From assembly GCA_964573725.1 (NCBI GenBank), contig CAZNLJ010000035.1:1-52287 (forward strand): DNA of 52,287 nucleotides, read 5' to 3'. The notes beneath the pieces were generated by a model. The model made no database searches and was not told the DNA's origin. It saw only the letters and a program-made list of their open reading frames with translations. Source of the DNA: UBA6168 sp964573725. Lineage in GTDB: Bacteria > Bacteroidota > Bacteroidia > Chitinophagales > Saprospiraceae. Below are positions 16,775 through 25,964 of this stretch, one piece after another. Numbering within the stretch: the first letter of the stretch is position 1; each line of letters begins with the position of its first letter. Both the position numbers and the translations under genes were made by a program.

Positions 16775-17496
16775 GTTGGTCTTACAGAGGTCGACAGGTT
16801 ATATGTAGTGATCTCCAGAGCAGTCGTACTTGCGGCTTATAGGGGAACCGGTCGTACCGGCGGTGCTGCATCCTGTTCGGACAGGCTTTGGCCGGGACAT
16901 GCGTTCGATAGTTGATTTTCTTTCCGAACCGCCTGTTCGCAGGAGAGCAGTTTGCCAGGGTCGACATTGGATTTGGGAATCACTTTCGACGGTCACCGGC
17001 GAAAAGACCGATAAGCACCTGGTTGAAGTAGTGAACAGGCAATGGGTCCTTTAGGAATAAAGGACGTTTTGGATATGTTAGGAAGGGATAATGATAAATT
17101 GACGACGCAATATGGCAATAATTTTCCGAGCCGGGAAATTTTATCGTTCTTTTTTGAATTTCCCTTTTTCGATGGGTATGCCGGTCCGGTGGCAGGGCGT
17201 AGAGCGGCTTTCGGGTCCTGGCAAGAATGAATCCCCTTCCAGGCGAGCGGGCAGGGCCAGGTGACGGCTATCTCCCACGCAAGCGCATCAGGAATTGCCG
17301 CGGGCGGGGATTCTGAGGACGGTCGCGTGGCCAAGCCGGACCGATGGACCGGGCGGTCCGGAGATACACCCCTGCATTGGATGGAGTTCCCCGGCGGCAA
17401 GCCGCCGTGCCTGCCGGGATACCGCATGGCTACCTCCTGCATCCACCCATGCCCCCAACCTTTGGAAAGTCACAATGCCCGGCGGATACCGCTCAC
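16775..17496. other. Non-coding stretch before repeat copy B
   Basis: There is no credible gene. Base composition is mixed, with AT-rich patches near 17080-17170. Open frames on both strands change character along their length and match no family. I see no RNA gene or terminator. Confidence 0.45.
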
Positions 17497-17694
17497 CTTT
17501 CGCACCCCGAAAACCAAATCGAATAGCTGATGGCAAGGTTAGCATGATTGTATAAAAACGCAGCCTATTCATAACCGAAGGAGATTTACGGCGCGCCGCC
17601 GGCCGCCCGGAAAATTTTTGGGCGCAAGTCGCAGCACATCGGCGAGTTTGAAAAACTAAAAACAACAGGAAATCAATTTTTTGTAATCAATTAT
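17497..17694 (+). repeat. Dispersed hairpin-rich repeat, copy B (shortened)
   Basis: It begins CTTTCGCACC, as do the other two copies, and keeps the central block around GCATGATTGTATAAAAACG and the distal block CACATCGGCGAGTTTGA through the AT-rich end. Relative to copy A it lacks most of the 17-bp hairpin and all of the second hairpin. The second loss lies between two GCAGC direct repeats present in copy A (112-116 and 141-145 on the plus strand), leaving a single GCAGC. It lies just beyond the 3' terminator of the giant T9SS gene. Confidence 0.75.
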
Positions 17695-17738
17695 CCCGTA
17701 GGGTTGCGGTACGGAAGAAGCGGTTGAGCTGAGGGGAT

Positions 17739-17779
17739 AAAAAAAAATCCTCCGGGGCGAGTCGCCACCGGAGGATTTT
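17739..17779 (-). terminator. Rho-independent terminator of the giant T9SS gene
   Basis: A perfect 12-bp stem (AAAATCCTCCGG, 17744-17755, with 17768-17779) has an inner 4-bp GGCG/CGCC extension. On the minus strand a run of nine T follows (A run 17739-17747). It sits 27 bases past the stop of the giant gene. Confidence 0.9.
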
Positions 17780-17805
17780 CCACGGGAAGTGGAGGGCTGT
17801 ATCGA

Positions 17806-20800
17806 TTACCAGCGATTGATCATCAATCGTTTGGAAACCACCTGTCCATTGACGAGGATACGGACCAGATAGATACCGTTGACCGCGTGGGACAAGTCAA
17901 GCGAGCAGCGGCCGGCGGTCAGGTCGACGGACGGCTGCTGCAGGACCAATTTGCCATGGACATCGAAGACCGTGAGGGCGACCTTGGTGACCGGCACATC
18001 CTCCAGTTGCAGGGTGACTTCCCCGCTGCTGGGGTTCGGGAACAAGGACAACTGTGCGGCCAGCAGTTCGTCATGGACCTTGACGATGGATTGGACCGTG
18101 TAGGAGAACTGGGACTCGCAGCCGTTGGCATCGGTGACAAACAGCGAATAGTTGCCGGCGGAGAGACCGTGGATATCCTCCTCCTGGGAGATGACCGTCC
18201 CCTGTCCGTCGATCCAGGAGAAAGAATAAGGAGCGACCCCACCGGAAACGGTGACGGAAATCGCGCCGTCCTGGTTATTGCCGCTCTCGTTGACCAGTTC
18301 GTCCAGGGTGGATGCCACCGCATCGGGAGCGGAGAGGGAGATGCTGCCGAGGGCGGTACATCCGTCCGCATCGGTGACCGTCACCGAATAGGTACCGGGG
18401 CCGAGGTCGCTGATGGCGGCGGTGGTGGCGCCGGTGTTCCAGGCGAAGGAATAGGCCGGGGATCCGCCGGTCGGCTCGGCGAAAGCCGCACCGTTATCCT
18501 TGCCGGCGCAGAGGATGGGAGTTCCGTCCACCTGGGGGTCCATGACTTCCGGAACGGCGACGGAGAACGAGCAGGTCGTGGTGTTGCCTTGTCCGTCCGA
18601 GACACTCACCGCCATGGCGGTTACACCGGCGGGGAAGGAGGCGCCGCTCGGGTAGTCGGCCGGGAACACGTAAGACAGCACATCGGAGCAGTTGTCGGAG
18701 GCGGTGACCTCGTAGAAGGCGACCGGGTCACAGAAGGACAGGACCATATTTTCCGGGCAGGTGGCGGCGGGAGCCAGGTCGTCGACGACCGTCACGATGG
18801 CGGTGCCGGAGGCCATGTTGCCGGCGGCATCCGCCACGGTCAGGACGACCGGGTGGTTGCCGAGTTGGCTGCAATCGAAGGCGGAGACATCGATGGTCAT
18901 CGAGACGATACCGCAATTGTCCGAGCTGCCGTTGTCGATCATGGCCGCTTCGAGGGAAGCCTGACCGGAGGCATCCAGGCTGAGGGTGATGTCCTGCAGG
19001 GCAATCTGCGGGAGTGTGTTGTCGACGACCGTCACGACGGCGGTGGCGGCGCTATGGTTGCCGGCGCCGTCGGTGACGGTGAGCGACACCTCGTTGGTGC
19101 CCAGTGCGGAGCAATCGAAGGAGGAGACATCCAGGCTCATGCCGGCGATGGAGCAGTTGTCGGAGCTGCCGTTGTCGACCTGGTCCGGTTGGATGGTCGC
19201 CGTGCCGTCGGCGCCCAGTGTCACGGTGATATCCTGGGTGACCACGACGGGGGCTTCCGCGTCTTCCACGGAAATCACGACGGAGAGGCTTGTGGAGCAA
19301 TCGTTGTTGTCCGAGACGGAAACGGCATACGTACCCGGGGCCAGGTTTTCGATGCTGTTCGTATTGGCGCCGTTCGACCACTGGTAGGAGAGCATTCCCG
19401 TTCCCCCGGTGGCTTCCACGGAAACGGTACCGTTGGATTCACCGCAGGCGGCCGGCGTCAGTGCCGTGACCGCGGCGTTCAGTTCGGTCGGTTCCGAGAT
19501 TTCCACCTGGACTTCCACCTGGCAGTTGACGGCATCCGAGACGGAGGCCGTGTAGGTGCCGGGCATCAGGTTGCTGATGGTGGCGGTGGATTCGCCGTTG
19601 GACCAGAGGTAGCTGAACGGGGAGAGCCCGTTGGAGAGGGTGACCGTCGCCTGGCCGTCCCCGTTGCCGAAGCAGCTGATGTCGGCGGAAGTGATTTGGG
19701 CGGTCATGGCACAGGCGAAGGGTGCCACGGGAACGGTTTGGACGGCGGTACAGCCGTTGGCGTCCGTGACGGTGACCGTGTAGTTGGCGGACGGCAGTCC
19801 GGTGATGGTGGCGGTGGTCTCCCCGTTGCTCCAGGCGAAGGAGAAAGGCTCGGTACCGCCGTTGGGGTTGGCGGTGGCCGTACCATCGGAGGCGCCTTGG
19901 GCGGTCACGCCGGTGGAGGTGGTGTTGGGAATCAGCTGGGCCGGTTGCTGGATGGCGACGGAGGAGATGACCTCACAACCGTTGCCGTCCGTGGCGGAGA
20001 CGGTGTAGGTGCCGGCATTGAGCGAGGAGATGGCGGCGGTCGATTCCCCGTTGGACCAGGCGAAGGTATAAGGTTCCACCGCGTTGTCGAGGGAGACCGA
20101 GGCCGACCCGTCGGCGGCGCCGAAGCAGCTGATATCTTCGGCGGACAGCGTGGCGGTCACGGCGCAACCGAAGGCATTGACCGTTACCGTCTGGGAGGCG
20201 GCGCAACCGTTTTCATCGGTGACGGTGACCGTATAGGAACCCGGGGATAGATTTTCGATGGTTGCGGTGGATGCCCCGTTGCTCCAGGCGAAGCCGAGGT
20301 TGCCGGTGCCACCGGTAGCGGAGGCGGAGGCGGTGCCGTCGTTCAAGCCCGGGGCGGTTTGGGCGGAGGCGTTGGCCGTCAGGGAAAGCTCTGCCGGTTG
20401 GGTGACGGCGGCCGACAGGGAGGCGGTACAGCCTTCCGTATCGGTGATGACCACGGAGTAGGTGCCGGCGGGCAGGCCCTGGATGGATTCGGTGGTGGCG
20501 CCGTTGGACCATTCGTAGGTGAAGGGATCGTTACCGGATACGGCCAGGGAGATGGCACCGTTGGCTTCACCGAAGCAACTGACGGCGGTCAGCGTGGCGA
20601 TGGAAGCGGCCATCGGGGGGATGACCGTCACTTCCGTGCTGGCGGTGGCGGTACAACCGTTGTTGGCATTGGTGACGACCAGGGCGTAAGTGCCGGCGGC
20701 ATCCACGACCGGGGTCAGGGTATTGGCACCGCTGACGATATTGCCATTGGTGGTGGCCCATTCATAGGAGAATTGGCTGCCGGTGGAGGAGGCGGTGCCG

Positions 20801-22818
20801 TTGAGGACGACGGAGGTGGTATTGCAGTTCAGGTTGGCGGCGGCGCCGGCATTGGCGACCGGGGCGTTGATGTTCTCATTGACGATGGCGGAGGCGGTGC
20901 TGGTGCAGCCGTTCGTTCCGGTGACGGTCAGCAGGTAGGTGCCGGGTTCGGAGACGGTCGGATTTTGTTCGTTGGAAACAAAGCTGCCGGGACCGGACCA
21001 TTCGTAGGAAGCGCCGCCGGAGGGGGAGGAGCCGCCCAGTTCGAGGGAAGTGGCGAGGCAGTTCAGGGTACCGCCGGTGGCGTTGGCGCCCGGCGCCGTG
21101 GTGTTCTGGACGACCTGGGTGGTCACGGAGCTGGTGCAACCGTTGGACGGGTCGGACACGACGAGGGTGTAGGTGCCCGTGGTGGAGACAGGGGTGGACG
21201 CCTGGTTGGAGGAGAAACCACCGGGGCCGGACCAAGCAAAGGTGGCGTTGGGGGTGGTCGAAGCCCCTTCGAGCGTTACGCTGGTGGTGGTGCAATTGAT
21301 TTCACCGCCGTTGGCGCTGGCATTGGGCGGGGTGGTGTTGCCCTGTACCTGCACGGTCGAGGCGGAGGTACAGCCGTTGGCGTTGTTGGTGACGGTGAGG
21401 GTATAGCTGCCGACGGCATTGACGACGGGGTTGAGGGTATTGGCGCCGGAGACGATGTTTCCGCCGACGGTGGTCCAGAGATATTGGATGCTGGTGCCGG
21501 TGGAGGAGCCGCTGCCGGAAAGCGTGGTCTGGCTGTTGTTACAGGACAGGGCGGACGGCGTAGCGGTCGCGGCGGTCGGGGCGTTGAGGTTGGCCTCCAC
21601 GACGACCGATGTGAACCCGGTACAGGCGGTGGCGGTATTCAGGACCAACAGCTCGTAGGTGCCGGGCGCGTCGACGACGCAGTTGTTGAGGGTATTTTCC
21701 CCGGAGACGATGCTTCCGTTGGAGGTTGTCCACAAGTAGGTGAGGTTGGGCCCCGTGGAGGATCCCGTACCGTTCAGGGTGATGGTCGCATTGGCACAGC
21801 TGATGGCGGCGGGAGCGACGGCGACGGCGGCCGGGGGGGTCGGCGGATCGACCACGATGTTGCCGACGGAAGCGGTGCAGCCGTTGGCATCCGTGACGGT
21901 GCAGCTGTAGCTGCCGGCGGAGAGGTTGAACAGGAAGGACTGGGTGGAGCCGTTGTTCCAGAGGTAGGAATAGTTGGCGGTACCACCGGAGGCGGCTACT
22001 TCCGCCGATCCGCCGATACCGTTGCAACCGGAGGGATTGACGGCCGCGACCTGTACCTGCAGCGGTGCGGAAGGTTGGGCGACGGTGATGGGGCCGTGGG
22101 TCTTCGTGCCGCCCAGTTTACCGGTGACGGTGACATAATAGTCACCTGCCGGCAAATTGCTGAGGCTGGAAGTCGTGGCCCCGTTGCTCCAGGCATAGGT
22201 GAAGGGGCCGATGCCACCGGAGGTGGAGATGGAGATGGTGCCGTTACTTTCCCCGAAGCAACCGATGTTCGTCACGGAGGCCGTGCTGATGTTCGGGGCG
22301 GAGCAATCCACGGCGAAGTTCCAAAGGCCCGTGCTGCTTACCTGCCCCACCTCATAGATCTTCTTATCCGGGCAAACCCCGTAGATGGTGGGGTAGTAAT
22401 TGATCCCGTAAGTACCAGTCTGGGAGGCGTTGTCGATGATCGGATAGGGCGTTCCGGCCACCCAGTTGCCTTGGGTGCCGCCGATGCATCCTTGCGGACC
22501 GTAGAGGCAAGCCGTATTGGTACCGGCATCCCCTTCGATGAAGAAGGCCATGACGTCATTGGTGCCGGAGGGGCCGTGGTTGTTGTAGACGGTCTTGAAG
22601 GCGCCACCGTTGTGGTAGTTCCAGCAAGGGCCGCACCAGGTGGCGGAAAAATCGATGAACACTACCTTTTCGTTGTTCAGGTAGCTGTACAGGTTGTGGG
22701 TGACCCCGTCCAGGTCGGACATCGTCCAGTCCGGTGCTACGGTCCCGTTCGGGAGCTGGCCGAAGGCCGTGGGCAATGCCGACGGCAGCAACAGTAAGAG
22801 TGGTAAAAGTCGCTTCAT
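17806..22818 (-). CDS. Giant T9SS type A protein: redoxin, SprB and HYR domains
   Basis: The protein has 1670 residues with a signal peptide (ending near AFGQ). Residues about 22-175 form a redoxin/TlpA-like thioredoxin fold with the CxxC active site WCGPC at 61-65, a Cys-bracketed insert (CLYGPQGC) and the expected cis-Pro region INYYPT. Next come SprB-type repeats with cores such as YAWSNGATT, about five Ig/PKD-like repeats each with WTT or WSGPG cores and internal Cys, more SprB repeats (about ten in all), two to three HYR-like domains (DNGSSDNC repeated) and a type A sorting domain (LSLFPNPSSGEV to KRLMINRW). It is likely a surface or secreted adhesin. Whether the CxxC is redox-active outside the cell is unknown. 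It has its own terminator. The start is fixed by the signal peptide. Confidence 0.92.
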   Translation of the reverse strand: MKRLLPLLLLLPSALPTAFGQLPNGTVAPDWTMSDLDGVTHNLYSYLNNEKVVFIDFSATWCGPCWNYHNGGAFKTVYNNHGPSGTNDVMAFFIEGDAGTNTACLYGPQGCIGGTQGNWVAGTPYPIIDNASQTGTYGINYYPTIYGVCPDKKIYEVGQVSSTGLWNFAVDCSAPNISTASVTNIGCFGESNGTISISTSGGIGPFTYAWSNGATTSSLSNLPAGDYYVTVTGKLGGTKTHGPITVAQPSAPLQVQVAAVNPSGCNGIGGSAEVAASGGTANYSYLWNNGSTQSFLFNLSAGSYSCTVTDANGCTASVGNIVVDPPTPPAAVAVAPAAISCANATITLNGTGSSTGPNLTYLWTTSNGSIVSGENTLNNCVVDAPGTYELLVLNTATACTGFTSVVVEANLNAPTAATATPSALSCNNSQTTLSGSGSSTGTSIQYLWTTVGGNIVSGANTLNPVVNAVGSYTLTVTNNANGCTSASTVQVQGNTTPPNASANGGEINCTTTSVTLEGASTTPNATFAWSGPGGFSSNQASTPVSTTGTYTLVVSDPSNGCTSSVTTQVVQNTTAPGANATGGTLNCLATSLELGGSSPSGGASYEWSGPGSFVSNEQNPTVSEPGTYLLTVTGTNGCTSTASAIVNENINAPVANAGAAANLNCNTTSVVLNGTASSTGSQFSYEWATTNGNIVSGANTLTPVVDAAGTYALVVTNANNGCTATASTEVTVIPPMAASIATLTAVSCFGEANGAISLAVSGNDPFTYEWSNGATTESIQGLPAGTYSVVITDTEGCTASLSAAVTQPAELSLTANASAQTAPGLNDGTASASATGGTGNLGFAWSNGASTATIENLSPGSYTVTVTDENGCAASQTVTVNAFGCAVTATLSAEDISCFGAADGSASVSLDNAVEPYTFAWSNGESTAAISSLNAGTYTVSATDGNGCEVISSVAIQQPAQLIPNTTSTGVTAQGASDGTATANPNGGTEPFSFAWSNGETTATITGLPSANYTVTVTDANGCTAVQTVPVAPFACAMTAQITSADISCFGNGDGQATVTLSNGLSPFSYLWSNGESTATISNLMPGTYTASVSDAVNCQVEVQVEISEPTELNAAVTALTPAACGESNGTVSVEATGGTGMLSYQWSNGANTNSIENLAPGTYAVSVSDNNDCSTSLSVVISVEDAEAPVVVTQDITVTLGADGTATIQPDQVDNGSSDNCSIAGMSLDVSSFDCSALGTNEVSLTVTDGAGNHSAATAVVTVVDNTLPQIALQDITLSLDASGQASLEAAMIDNGSSDNCGIVSMTIDVSAFDCSQLGNHPVVLTVADAAGNMASGTAIVTVVDDLAPAATCPENMVLSFCDPVAFYEVTASDNCSDVLSYVFPADYPSGASFPAGVTAMAVSVSDGQGNTTTCSFSVAVPEVMDPQVDGTPILCAGKDNGAAFAEPTGGSPAYSFAWNTGATTAAISDLGPGTYSVTVTDADGCTALGSISLSAPDAVASTLDELVNESGNNQDGAISVTVSGGVAPYSFSWIDGQGTVISQEEDIHGLSAGNYSLFVTDANGCESQFSYTVQSIVKVHDELLAAQLSLFPNPSSGEVTLQLEDVPVTKVALTVFDVHGKLVLQQPSVDLTAGRCSLDLSHAVNGIYLVRILVNGQVVSKRLMINRW

Positions 22819-23177
22819 AAAAGATGATTTACGGAATTATACTGAGTGGTGAACAATAATCGTACGGAAGAAGCAAGTTGGGTTCCACTGGGAAGGGTCA
22901 TGTGGCCGGAGCAGGGGTTTGCCGGGCCAATCCGGTGCAAGTTAGGGAAATAGTGAATAATTATACCGTATATTGTATGGGAACCGAACGAAAATGTTGC
23001 ATAAGCGGCAGGAAGAAAAACAGGCCGTCCGGGAAAAGGGCGGGCGGAGCGCCGGTATCGACGGCTTTCCGTGCCCAGGTATCCGCCCCGGAGGAGGACG
23101 AATCAAAAAAAGTGTCAAAACAAAACCTGTTTTTCAGCAAGTTACAAAAAATCGGCGCTTTTTTTTGAGGCGGCGCG
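22819..23177. other. Divergent intergenic region, no gene
   Basis: This region is shared by the 5' ends of the giant T9SS gene (minus) and rplM (plus). It is AT-rich near 22950-22990 and 23110-23170. No credible reading frame is seen. I found no exact TAnnTTTG for the minus-strand gene; TAACTTG near 22940 is one base short. Confidence 0.5.
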
Positions 23178-23207
23178 TTGTATTTAGGTGAAAGAGAATT
23201 ACCTTTG
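23178..23207 (+). promoter_or_regulatory. Bacteroidota-type promoter of the rplM operon
   Basis: TTG at 23178-23180 and TACCTTTG at 23200-23207 are separated by 19 bases. They match the -33 and -7 elements known for the Bacteroidota primary sigma factor. Transcription would begin near 23212, giving a leader of about 60 bases before the rplM GTG. Confidence 0.75.
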
Positions 23208-23270
23208 CAGCCGCCTTTAAAAGGGCGGTTTCACAATCCATATTCATCACAGCATCAAACGCAAAGAATC
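23208..23270 (+). promoter_or_regulatory. Possible ribosomal-protein leader of rplM
   Basis: The short leader opens with a weak hairpin, CCGCCTTT pairing with AAGGGCGG around 23211-23228. L13-type autoregulatory leaders have been proposed in Bacteroidia, and this position fits. The hairpin is small and I cannot test the match to any consensus. Confidence 0.3.
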
Positions 23271-23714
23271 GTGAATACCCGAAGCTATAATACGGTGTCG
23301 GCGAAAAAGGAAACGGTCCAGCGCAAGTGGTACGTTTTCGATGCCGAAGGGCAGACGGCGGGAAGATTTTTCTCGCTGGTGGCGCATATCCTGCGCGGCA
23401 AGCACAAGCCCTCCTTTACCACCCACGTGGATTGCGGTGACTATGTCATCGTACTGAACGCGGACAAGTTGCGTTTCACCGGCAACAAACTCGACCAGAA
23501 GGAGTACATCCGCTACACCGGCTACCCGGGCGGGCAGCGGCGGGAAACGGCCCGCAGCCTGCTCAGCCGCAAACCGGAGGCCGTCGTGGAAAACGGGGTC
23601 AAGGGCATGCTCCCCAAGACGAAACTGGGCAGGGCCGTCATCAAGAAATTGTTCGTCTATGCAGGTGACCAGCATCCCCATGCGGCACAGCAACCCGAAC
23701 CTTACAAACTGTAA
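23271..23714 (+). CDS. rplM: 50S ribosomal protein L13
   Basis: The 147-residue protein has the L13 core: KWYVFDAEGQTAGR, LLRGKHKPSFTTHVDCGD-like segment, GYPGGQRRETARSLL and the C-terminal KLFVYAGDQHPHAAQQP. L13 is an early-assembling large-subunit protein. The start is a GTG (VNTRSYNTVSAKK), chosen because Bacteroidota L13 begins MNTxSYxTVSA; no ATG exists in the right place. It is the first gene of rplM-rpsI-rpsB-tsf, with 21 bases to rpsI. Confidence 0.95.
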   Translation: MNTRSYNTVSAKKETVQRKWYVFDAEGQTAGRFFSLVAHILRGKHKPSFTTHVDCGDYVIVLNADKLRFTGNKLDQKEYIRYTGYPGGQRRETARSLLSRKPEAVVENGVKGMLPKTKLGRAVIKKLFVYAGDQHPHAAQQPEPYKL

Positions 23715-23735
23715 CATCAAGGAAATTTCTCAATC

Positions 23736-24125
23736 ATGGAAATCATAAACGCCATCGGCCGCAGAAAGGCTTCCGTCGCCCGGGTCTACCTCTCCAAGGG
23801 GGCCGGCAACATCCAGGTGAACGGAAAGGATTACAAGGATTATTTCCCGCAGATACACGTCCAGACATCCATCACGGAGCCCTTCCAGACCATCAGCCTG
23901 GAAGCCAACCTGTACGACCTGAAGATCACCGTGGACGGCGGAGGATTCAAAGGGCAGGCGGAAGCCGCCCGCATGGGGATTTCCCGCGCGCTGGTCAAAC
24001 TCAATGCCGATTTTCGCAAGCCGCTGAAGGATAAGAAATTCCTGACCCGCGACGCCCGTCAGGTGGAACGGAAGAAATACGGCAAACCGAAAGCAAGAAA
24101 GAGTTTCCAATTCTCCAAACGTTAA
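23736..24125 (+). CDS. rpsI: 30S ribosomal protein S9
   Basis: The 129-residue protein has the S9 signatures INAIGRRKASVARVYL at the start, GGGFKGQAEAARMGISRAL in the middle and the basic tail ending FQFSKR. The tail reaches the P-site tRNA. Its conserved pairing with rplM, 21 bases upstream, is seen across bacteria. A short AAGGAAA lies about 15 bases before the ATG. Confidence 0.97.
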   Translation: MEIINAIGRRKASVARVYLSKGAGNIQVNGKDYKDYFPQIHVQTSITEPFQTISLEANLYDLKITVDGGGFKGQAEAARMGISRALVKLNADFRKPLKDKKFLTRDARQVERKKYGKPKARKSFQFSKR

Positions 24126-24203
24126 TCCGGCCCCCGTCCGCTGGACTGTCCGCCTTCTCCTGGTGGGCCGCCAGCTGTCCGGGCTGACAGCCTCCTTTCA
24201 ATA

Positions 24204-24926
24204 ATGGCAAAACCAACATATCAGGAAATGTTAGATGCGGGTACCCATTTCGGCCACATGCGCAGGAAATGGAACCCGAAAATGGCGCCCTATATCTTCA
24301 TGGAGCGCAAAGGCATCCATATCATCGACCTTAACCGGACATCCGAATGCCTGGACCGCGCCGCCAACGCCATGCGCGCCATCGCCAAGTCCGGGAAGAA
24401 AATCCTCTTCGTCGCCACCAAGAAACAAGCCCGCGATATCGTGGCCCAAGCAGCCGCCAACGTGGACATGCCCTTCGTCACCGAACGCTGGCTGGGTGGA
24501 ATGCTCACCAACTTCTCCACCATCAAGCGCTCCGTCAAGAAGATGCAGAACATCGAACGCATGCTCGCCGACGGGACCGCCACCAACATGACGAAAAAGG
24601 AACGCCTGACGCTCGACCGCGAACGGCAGAAACTGGGCAAGGTGCTCGGTGGTATCGAACAATTGGGCCGCCTGCCGGCCGCCATCTTCGTCGTCGATAT
24701 CCTCCACGAACACATCGCCATCTCGGAAGCCCGCCGCCTCGGTATCCGGACCTTCGCCATGGTCGACACCAACTCGGACCCCAACCAGGTGGACTTCCCC
24801 ATCCCGGCCAACGACGATGCCTCCAAATCCATCGCAGTCATCACCAACTACCTCGCGGAAGCGGTCCGGGAAGGACTCGAGGAACGCAAACAGGCCAAGC
24901 CGGAGGAAAAGGAAGCGGCCGTGTGA
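24204..24926 (+). CDS. rpsB: 30S ribosomal protein S2
   Basis: The 240-residue protein has the S2 signatures DAGTHFGHMRRKWNPKM near the start, VTERWLGGMLTNF in the middle and VDTNSDPNQVDFPIPAND before the acidic C-terminal tail. S2 binds late to the small-subunit head. It lies 78 bases after rpsI and 61 bases before tsf, the usual neighbour. Confidence 0.97.
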   Translation: MAKPTYQEMLDAGTHFGHMRRKWNPKMAPYIFMERKGIHIIDLNRTSECLDRAANAMRAIAKSGKKILFVATKKQARDIVAQAAANVDMPFVTERWLGGMLTNFSTIKRSVKKMQNIERMLADGTATNMTKKERLTLDRERQKLGKVLGGIEQLGRLPAAIFVVDILHEHIAISEARRLGIRTFAMVDTNSDPNQVDFPIPANDDASKSIAVITNYLAEAVREGLEERKQAKPEEKEAAV

Positions 24927-24987
24927 CGGCTCCTTCCGCCCGGGATGCCACACACCGCCAACTATTAACCAATAAATCGTCCATAAC

Positions 24988-25818
24988 ATGGTAACACTCT
25001 CTGCCGCAGATGTCAAGAAACTCCGCGACATGACAGGAGCAGGTATGATGGATTGCAAAAACGCCCTCGCCGAAGCCGAAGGCGACCTGGAAAAAGCCGT
25101 CGAAATCCTGCGTAAGAAAGGCCAGAAGCTCTCCGTCAAACGCGCCGACCGCGAAGCGAAGGAAGGTGTCGTCATCGCCCTGGTCAGTGATGACAAAACC
25201 AAAGGGGTCATCATCAAATTGAGCTGCGAAACGGATTTCGTCGCCAAGAACGAGGACTTCGTCCAATTGGCCCGCCAATTCGCCCAGTCCGCACTGGATA
25301 ATTTCCCCGGATCGACGGAGGCCCTCCTCGCCCTTCCCTACCAGCAAATCACCATCGGCGATAAAATCACGGAACAAATCGGGGTGATCGGTGAGAAAAT
25401 CGAGATCGCCGCCTACGAAAAACTGGAGGCACCGATGATCTCCCCCTACATCCACATGGGTAACCGCGCCGCTGTTCTCGTCGGATTGAACATCGCCGCC
25501 GACCCGTGCTACGACGCCGGCCGTGATGTCGCCATGCAGGTGGCCGCCATGCGCCCCGTCGCCCTGGACAAAGGGGATGTCTCCGCCGATATCATCCAGA
25601 AGGAAATCGAAATCGGTATGGAACAGGCCCGCCAGGAGGGTAAGCCGGAAGCGATGCTGGAAAAAATCGCCCAAGGCAAATTGAATAAGTTCTACCAGGA
25701 AAGTACCTTGCTCAACCAGGCTTTCGTCAAGGACGGCAAACTCTCCGTCCGCGACTACCTGAAAGGTGTCCATAGCGACCTGACCGTCACCCAGTTCAAA
25801 CACGTGGAACTGGGCTGA
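24988..25818 (+). CDS. tsf: Elongation factor Ts
   Basis: The 276-residue nucleotide exchange factor for EF-Tu has an N-terminal UBA-like domain with LRDMTGAGMMDCK and a core block VIIKLSCETDFVAKN that contacts EF-Tu, plus helical C-terminal segments. It is the last gene of the rplM-rpsI-rpsB-tsf transcript and is followed by a strong terminator. A TTG upstream would not extend the fold, so the ATG giving MVTLSAADVKK is used. Confidence 0.97.
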   Translation: MVTLSAADVKKLRDMTGAGMMDCKNALAEAEGDLEKAVEILRKKGQKLSVKRADREAKEGVVIALVSDDKTKGVIIKLSCETDFVAKNEDFVQLARQFAQSALDNFPGSTEALLALPYQQITIGDKITEQIGVIGEKIEIAAYEKLEAPMISPYIHMGNRAAVLVGLNIAADPCYDAGRDVAMQVAAMRPVALDKGDVSADIIQKEIEIGMEQARQEGKPEAMLEKIAQGKLNKFYQESTLLNQAFVKDGKLSVRDYLKGVHSDLTVTQFKHVELG

Positions 25819-25832
25819 CCAATGCCGGCAGG

Positions 25833-25867
25833 AAGGCGAATTAAGCAATTAATTCGCCTTTTTTTTT
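25833..25867 (+). terminator. Rho-independent terminator after tsf
   Basis: A perfect 11-bp stem (AAGGCGAATTA, 25833-25843, with 25850-25860) has a 6-base loop and runs into nine T (25859-25867). It starts 14 bases after the tsf stop. Confidence 0.93.
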
Positions 25868-25964
25868 ACCTTTCCCCGCCATTCTCCGGCCCGCGACCAA
25901 TCCCCGGACCGCACGCGCTCCTCCCCAATCAGACAAACCGCATATTTACAGTATTTCCTACCTT

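Noticed and set aside
17887..22797. Long plus-strand open frames (787 and 812 codons) across the giant T9SS gene
   Set aside because: They are antisense shadows of repetitive DNA. Translations are Gly/Asp/Val repeats with no fold signature.
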